Assembly: GCF_015245355.1 (NCBI RefSeq)
Contig: NZ_CP063311.1
Span: forward strand, 3,367,179-3,431,178
Origin: Anabaenopsis elenkinii CCIBt3563
GTDB lineage: Bacteria; Cyanobacteriota; Cyanobacteriia; Cyanobacteriales; Nostocaceae
Length of the DNA: 64,000 nt
Reading direction: 5' to 3'
Part shown: in pieces, positions 59,465 to 64,000 of the stretch
Layout: every line of letters begins with the position of its first letter
Position numbering within the stretch: position 1 is the first letter of the stretch
Made by a program: the position numbers and the translations under genes
Notes under the pieces: generated by a model
The model's input: the letters and a program-made list of their open reading frames with translations, nothing else
What the model was told of the DNA's origin: nothing
The model's database searches: none

Positions 59465-60126
59465 TGCTGAATTTCCTCCTTTTCCATATCTACAACTATT
59501 AACATCAGGTGATTTTCATTACTTACTGCTTGTACAGATTTTCGTTGAAAAAACTCTCCATAAACAACATCATCAACGGCCAAATATAGTTTATATTCTG
59601 GTTCAGTTAGTTGAATAAGTTTACGATAAACCATGTATTGACCTAAGAGGATGTTTTAAAAGGTATGATTAGTGTACCAACTATTGTTTCACCCCACCCT
59701 AACCCTCCCCTTGTAAGGGGAGGGAACTGGATTTTATTGTTTTTTGTGCGTTCCCCATTCCCCATTCCCCATTCCCCATTCCCTATTCCCTATCCCCCAT
59801 TCCCTGCTCCCTCCTCCCTATTCCCTATTCCCTATTCCCTGTTCCCTGTTCCCTGTTCCCTAATATAAAAATTACCTGTTTAACACTTTCCAAACATCCT
59901 CTAAAGCACTATGAAAATCGTACATCAGCGACTTACCCACAAAACTCTTGATTTCTACAACAATCTTTTGTCCTTGACGTTCTGCGGACAGAGGTTTTTC
60001 CGCTGCTAAATCGGCGTAGAGTTCAGCATCCTCATATTTAATAAAGTACGGATCATCCGTAATAGTCCAACCGTCTTTTATTAATGCGGTTTTTACCCTA
60101 TCATGGTATAAATCTTTCGCTGGCAT
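59452..60126 (-). pseudogene. xisH: xisH interrupted by MITE copy D
   Basis: The N-terminal half (from 60126) reads MPAKDLYHDRVKTALIKDGW to DFHSAL; the C-terminal half reads GQYMVYRKLIQLTEPEYKLY to EEIQQWIS and stops at 59452. Both match XisH, including the nuclease-like VVEIKSFVGKS. Between them lies a 256-bp MITE-like element. Removing it with one TA restores SALGQYMVYRKL in one frame and about 135 residues, the family length. As it stands, the N-terminal piece ends after a few element-encoded residues (DVWKVLNR). The disruption looks recent because neither half has other lesions. Confidence 0.93.
59646..59901 (-). mobile_element. MITE-like element, copy D, inside xisH
   Basis: A 256-bp copy in reverse orientation, with TA duplications at 59644-59645 and 59902-59903. 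Its ends are AGAGGATGTTTT and CAAACATCCTC. It has the shared CCTCCCCTTGTAAGGGGAGG hairpin and the subterminal AAAAATTACCTG. Its core is expanded by about fifteen heptads of TTCCCNN type (about 59751-59860: CCCCATT, CCCTATT, CCCTGTT). It carries no gene. Confidence 0.92.
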
Positions 60127-60127
60127 A

Positions 60128-60145
60128 GTTAATTAAGTAATTAAC
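60128..60145. promoter_or_regulatory. Palindrome before xisH
   Basis: GTTAATTA-AG-TAATTAAC is a perfect inverted repeat directly upstream of the xisH start, a possible operator. A second one, ATCTATCT-AA-AGATAGAT, lies at 60224-60241. Confidence 0.35.
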
Positions 60146-60544
60146 ACTTTCATTCTAAAAAATTTTAAATACCAGTCACAACTTTATTCTTATCATAAAC
60201 TCCCCCTGGCCTCTCACCCCTAAATCTATCTAAAGATAGATGCAAAGGTTTTTAAAGTAAACATTATTGCCAGAGTGCAAAGACGTTAGTATAATACAGA
60301 AGTTGAAATTACGGCAGAAAATCTCAAAATATCTGAAAATTACTCACTTTTTGAATTACCGGCATTACGTATAAAATAGCACCAAATATAATTTACTCAT
60401 ATCCAAGGAATAGATGTTCACCTATATCATTTAGGCTTGATGACGGTAAATGATATGGGCGGTAAGCGGTAAAGATTTATTAAATAAGTAACTGAAGCAG
60501 TAGTGACAGTTACTATAATAACATATTGGCTCTCAGTATTTATT
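60146..60544. other. AT-rich intergenic region between xisH and mod
   Basis: No gene seen. It holds the palindrome at 60224-60241 and must include the promoters of both divergent units, but I cannot place them with confidence. Confidence 0.35.
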
Positions 60545-63280
60545 ATGTCCAAACAGCAACAAAGCGGGAAATCAAAGGAAGCTAAAACTTACGCTCACTC
60601 TCATGAGCATCCTTTAAGGCCAGATATTGGTACTGAGTCTCACTTTCAGAAGAAAAAGCCCCCAGTAACCTATCGCTATGATTCCTCTTTGTCACCTTCT
60701 TTGGAATGGGATGATAACCCCTCTAGGGAACAAGCAGAAGCGGAAATAAATACTATTAGTAATTACTTAACTGAACTTTCAGTACAGTTAGAGAAGTTAA
60801 ATCATATTGAATCTAGTTTAGATCCTGAAGGTAAGAAAACAGTCAAGGAAATCAAAGAACAGCTGACACAACAAGTATATAAGGCTCAAGAGTCATTGGA
60901 TAAACTCAAATCCATGAGTCAACCTTTCCTCAACTGGACTGGTAAAGCTGAACGGTTATCTTTTGATGTACCAACATTACCTTTATTTATCCATGAACGT
61001 ATATCAACCAGAGCAATTATTGAAACCCTGAGAAGTCATAAAATAGGTACTAACAATTTACCTTTATTTGATTTATTCAGTGACCCCCAATGGTCTATTA
61101 CTGACCAAATCCTCAAAGCCTACGAATATCAGGGGGACTGGGTAAACCGGATGATTTTAGGTGACTCCCTAATAGTAATGAACTCACTATTACAGTATGA
61201 GGGTTTGGGGGGTCAAGTGCAGATGATTTATATGGACCCGCCCTATGGTGTCAAGTTTGGTAGCAATTTTCAGCCTTTTGTCAGAAAGCGGGATGTTAAA
61301 CATAATGATGATGATGACCTCACCCGTGAACCGGAAATGGTTCAAGCTTATCGCGATACCTGGGAATTAGGGTTACATAGTTACTTGACTTATTTAAGAG
61401 ATAGGTTGTTATTGGCTAGGGAGTTATTAACTGATAGCGGTAGTATTTTTGTCCAGATTAGTGATGAGAATGTCCATCATGTGAGGGAATTGATGGATGA
61501 GGTTTTTGGTTCAGATAATTTTTCAGGGATGATTAATTTCGTCACAACTATTGGAGGGACTCATCCTAGAAAATTACCGGGAAATAAAAATTATCTACTG
61601 TGGTATGCAAAAGAAATTAACAAACAAAAATATTATAGAATTTTTGAACCCAGGTCTTTAAAAAATGAAGAATTAAAAGTATACTATAGGGTGGAAATGG
61701 CTGATGGAACTAAACGCCGTTTAACAAAACCAGAATTAGAAGGATATCAGCCTATACCAGAATCTTGGAAACGTTATCGACATTTTGATATAACTAAACC
61801 TGGTCCTGGTAGTAAATATGATTTTGAATTTGAAGGCAGAATTTATAATTCTGGGAAAAGATGGTGGGGTACAAATAGAGAAGGGTTGCAAAATTTATTA
61901 AAAGCAAAAAGATTAGAAAGTACAGGACAAACTTTATGGTTTATTAATTACTGGACAGATTTTCCTTGTACAACAATTACTGATACATGGAATGATACTA
62001 TTTCTAGTTTTTCAACAGAAAAAATATACGTAGTTCAAACAGATACAAAAGTAATACAACGCTGTCTCCTCATGACCACCGACCCCGGCGACCTTGTACT
62101 AGATCCCACCTGCGGAAGCGGTACTACTGCTTATGTTGCTGAACAATGGGGACGACGGTGGATCACCTGCGACGTGAGTCGAGTCCCTTTAGCCCTAGCT
62201 CGTCAACGTCTCCTAACTGCAACCTTCCCCTGGTATCAACTCCAAGATGGTAATTCACCCGCAGGGGGGTTTATCTACAAACGTAAACGGAACAGTAAAG
62301 GCGAAGAAATTGGGGGAATTGTCCCACATATCACCCTCAAGAGTATTGCTAATAATGAACCACCTCAAGAAGAAATTTTAGTTGACCGTCCCGAAGAAGA
62401 TAAAAACACCGTGCGGGTCTCCAGTCCCTTTACCCTGGAGGGAACTATTCCCCCACCAGCGGATATGGAAGATCAGGGAGTACCAGCAACAGAAGCAGTG
62501 GAAATTAATACTACAGCTTCTTTTACCGACCGGATGTTAGAGGTGTTGCGTAGGTCTCCAAAACTGCATTTACCAGATAATAAAACTGTTACCTTTACCA
62601 GTGTTAGACAACCAGCTAGAAGTCAAAATCTCTCTGGTGAAGCAATGGTAGATGATAAACCAGTAGCTTTTTTGTTTGGACCGGAAAACGGCGCAATTTC
62701 AGAAAGAGCGGTATTTGAATCAGCAAAAGAAGCACAACTCAAGAATTACAGTCATTTTTATGTAATTGGGTTTGCTATCACTCCCAACGCTCGTCAATTA
62801 GTAGAAAATTGTCAAGCAGCAATAGGTATACCCGCCACCTATATTCAAGCTACACCAGATTTACTGATGGGTGACCTACTCAAAAATATGAGAAGTTCCC
62901 AAATATTTAGCGTCTGCGGTTTACCAGAAATTGAAATTACACAAAATCAGGAGGGTAAATACCAAGTTGAATTATTAGGGTTAGATGTCTTTGATCCCGT
63001 AACAATGGATGTTAACCACCAGCAAGGTAAGAATGTACCTGCGTGGTTTTTAGATACAAATTACAACGGTTTATGTTTCTATGTCCGTCAGGGATTTTTC
63101 CCCCGGACAAGTGCGTGGGATAGCATTAAGAAGGGCTTAAAAGGTAGTTATGAAGATACTGTTTGGGAACACCTAGCAGGAACTACCAGCGCACCTTTTG
63201 CAGCTGGAGAACATAAACAAATTGCGGTTAAGGTGATTGATGACCGTGGTAATGAGTTATTGGTAGTTAAGAGTTTGTAA
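60545..63280 (+). CDS. Type III-like DNA methyltransferase (Mod)
   Basis: A 911-residue protein from the ATG at 60545 (MSKQQQSGKSKE); the frame is open from 60503. The catalytic motif MIYMDPPYGVKFGS is at about residue 226-239 and the AdoMet motif LVLDPTCGSGTTAYVAEQWG at about 516-535, an order of beta-class N6-adenine or N4-cytosine methylases and type III Mod subunits. A helical N-terminal region (1-150) and a long C-terminal part (600-911) are unlike simple methylases and should hold recognition or partner-binding parts. A helicase-nuclease gene follows two positions later. Specificity is unknown. Confidence 0.9.
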   Translation: MSKQQQSGKSKEAKTYAHSHEHPLRPDIGTESHFQKKKPPVTYRYDSSLSPSLEWDDNPSREQAEAEINTISNYLTELSVQLEKLNHIESSLDPEGKKTVKEIKEQLTQQVYKAQESLDKLKSMSQPFLNWTGKAERLSFDVPTLPLFIHERISTRAIIETLRSHKIGTNNLPLFDLFSDPQWSITDQILKAYEYQGDWVNRMILGDSLIVMNSLLQYEGLGGQVQMIYMDPPYGVKFGSNFQPFVRKRDVKHNDDDDLTREPEMVQAYRDTWELGLHSYLTYLRDRLLLARELLTDSGSIFVQISDENVHHVRELMDEVFGSDNFSGMINFVTTIGGTHPRKLPGNKNYLLWYAKEINKQKYYRIFEPRSLKNEELKVYYRVEMADGTKRRLTKPELEGYQPIPESWKRYRHFDITKPGPGSKYDFEFEGRIYNSGKRWWGTNREGLQNLLKAKRLESTGQTLWFINYWTDFPCTTITDTWNDTISSFSTEKIYVVQTDTKVIQRCLLMTTDPGDLVLDPTCGSGTTAYVAEQWGRRWITCDVSRVPLALARQRLLTATFPWYQLQDGNSPAGGFIYKRKRNSKGEEIGGIVPHITLKSIANNEPPQEEILVDRPEEDKNTVRVSSPFTLEGTIPPPADMEDQGVPATEAVEINTTASFTDRMLEVLRRSPKLHLPDNKTVTFTSVRQPARSQNLSGEAMVDDKPVAFLFGPENGAISERAVFESAKEAQLKNYSHFYVIGFAITPNARQLVENCQAAIGIPATYIQATPDLLMGDLLKNMRSSQIFSVCGLPEIEITQNQEGKYQVELLGLDVFDPVTMDVNHQQGKNVPAWFLDTNYNGLCFYVRQGFFPRTSAWDSIKKGLKGSYEDTVWEHLAGTTSAPFAAGEHKQIAVKVIDDRGNELLVVKSL

Positions 63281-63291
63281 AGGTAAATAAT

Positions 63292-63843
63292 ATGACTGGA
63301 TTACATAGTCACTGCTTAATTTGTGAAAACATAATTTCTATCCCTGACACAGAAAAAATAAACTGGGAAATGCCACAATATCAGTTAGAAGGCGGGTTAA
63401 TTGGACTATTGGGATATATCGATGACACAATACAGTACCCATCAATCCGAAAAAGTACCCACGAAATTGAGAACAACCGTAGAAAAATAGGTAATGTTAT
63501 CACTATTATTACACATGATTCTGGAGAGGGAGAAGAAAGATATTCTCGTGAAAATGTATATAAAGTTTTAAATGGTTTTGGTAAGATTGGATGGGAGGTA
63601 GTGAGTACAAACACAGATTATTATTACAATGATGAAAAGCATTATGATCTTGAGAAAAGATATTTTATGACGGAAATATTAAGATATGGAAACACTAGTG
63701 ACAATGAAGATATCATAGGTAAAATATCCTTAACCAGAACAAAATATTTAATGAAGAAAACAAAAGACATTTCAGAGTTGACAGCTATAGAAATACAAAA
63801 AATAAGAAATGCGGAAAATAAGAAAAGATCATCTTGGTTTTAA
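63292..63843 (+). CDS. Unknown protein inside the type III-like R-M operon
   Basis: A 183-residue protein starting 11 bases after mod and ending 24 bases before res, so clearly in the same transcript. No family is recognised. The N-terminus has HSHCLICENII, perhaps a metal-binding Cys-His pair. A middle part, ENVYKVLNGFGKIGWEVVST, resembles short proteins that begin with a 'GWEVVS' loop seen in DUF4177-like folds, though this is only a loose impression. It ends in a basic helix. Base composition is more AT-rich than its neighbours, suggesting independent acquisition. Confidence 0.75.
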   Translation: MTGLHSHCLICENIISIPDTEKINWEMPQYQLEGGLIGLLGYIDDTIQYPSIRKSTHEIENNRRKIGNVITIITHDSGEGEERYSRENVYKVLNGFGKIGWEVVSTNTDYYYNDEKHYDLEKRYFMTEILRYGNTSDNEDIIGKISLTRTKYLMKKTKDISELTAIEIQKIRNAENKKRSSWF

Positions 63844-63867
63844 AATCTATTAAAACATTTATAATTC

Positions 63868-64000
63868 ATGTCCTCTGAAGTCAACGAACCCATCCTAAAT
63901 TCTCCCTTTGATGAACCATTACGCTACTGGTTTATCAGAGAAGGTGAAGAACCCCAGTTAAAACAAGGCCGTCGCCCTGCTATTGTTTACCCCCCACTTG
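63868..64000 (+). CDS. Type III-like restriction helicase subunit (Res), 5' part only
   Basis: The gene starts at ATG 63868 (MSSEVNEPILNSPFDEPLRY) and runs off the window after 44 codons. The visible piece, with RYWFIREGEEPQLKQGRRPA and IVYPP, matches the N-terminus of DEAD/DEAH-type restriction helicases that follow Mod-like methylases in bacterial R-M operons. Helicase and nuclease motifs lie outside the window, so the assignment rests on this start and on context. Confidence 0.75.
   Translation, partial: MSSEVNEPILNSPFDEPLRYWFIREGEEPQLKQGRRPAIVYPPL

Noticed and set aside
59751-59860. Possible CRISPR-like array
   Set aside because: Units are 7 bp without spacers; it is a heptad tandem repeat in the MITE.
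59665-59868. 67-codon open frame rich in PFPIPHS
   Set aside because: It is the translation of the heptad array in MITE copy D.
1-64000. tRNA, rRNA or CRISPR loci
   Set aside because: No T-loop-like GGTTCRANNCC context with a cloverleaf, rRNA block or spaced repeat array was recognised by eye; a covariance search could still find one.

Overview
The window looks like chromosome of a filamentous, probably heterocyst-forming cyanobacterium (Nostocales-like). The grounds are: photosynthesis genes (magnesium chelatase chlH, photosystem I psaK, a Psb32-like protein), tocopherol genes, the alkane pair ado/aar, frequent GCGATCGC (HIP1) octamers, 7-bp tandem repeats, and an xisH/xisI pair of the fdxN-element excision family. 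Base composition is moderately AT-rich. The genus is an inference; no rRNA or tRNA gene was recognised.

Layout. 1-8380: a very large mosaic exoprotein with Ig-like and Calx-beta domains, a subtilisin domain, a GDSL esterase domain and dockerin-like repeats; its 5' end is frame-disrupted. 8664-13033 (minus): a type IIG restriction-modification protein and an LpxB-related glycosyltransferase. 13320-17306: chlH. 17352-19830: a small inverted-repeat element followed by a type II R-M pair (C5 methylase and TdeIII-like nuclease). 20089-25742: glyS, murD, purM, psb32. 25745-28367 (minus): a DUF4346-like gene and the Ktr/Trk potassium uptake pair. 28514-30823: tocopherol methyltransferase, homogentisate prenyltransferase and a TPR protein. 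30923-32881: an unknown protein and a sugar ABC permease. 33058-37195: ado, aar, accA and an SDR gene, i.e. fatty aldehyde/alkane formation beside fatty acid initiation. 37163-40180: trpF, psaK, a site-2 protease, a small unknown. 40359-46995: a kinase-WD40 protein, tex, two small membrane proteins, a coiled-coil protein, a small unknown. 47056-51781: leuS and a GMC oxidoreductase. 51850-54362 (minus): hicAB and uvrB. 54614-58936: a 19-residue-repeat protein, a lipoprotein, an unknown, rpe, a secreted subtilisin-like protein. 59111-60126 (minus): xisI and an interrupted xisH. 60545-64000: a type III-like R-M operon running off the end.

Two themes stand out. One family of TA-flanked, non-coding, MITE-like elements occurs four times: it breaks xisH, sits just before the type II methylase, lies upstream of psaK, and one copy carries a second inserted element. 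The window also carries three different R-M systems, a HicAB toxin-antitoxin cassette flanked by a duplicated end of uvrB, and the xisHI locus, set between housekeeping genes. No wholly unfamiliar multigene system was proven. The best candidates for new biology are the exoprotein with enzymes apparently nested inside Ig-type folds, the MITE family with its precisely reconstructable xisH target, the uvrB-flanked hicAB cassette, the 19-residue repeat protein, and the unknown gene between the mod and res genes of the type III-like operon.
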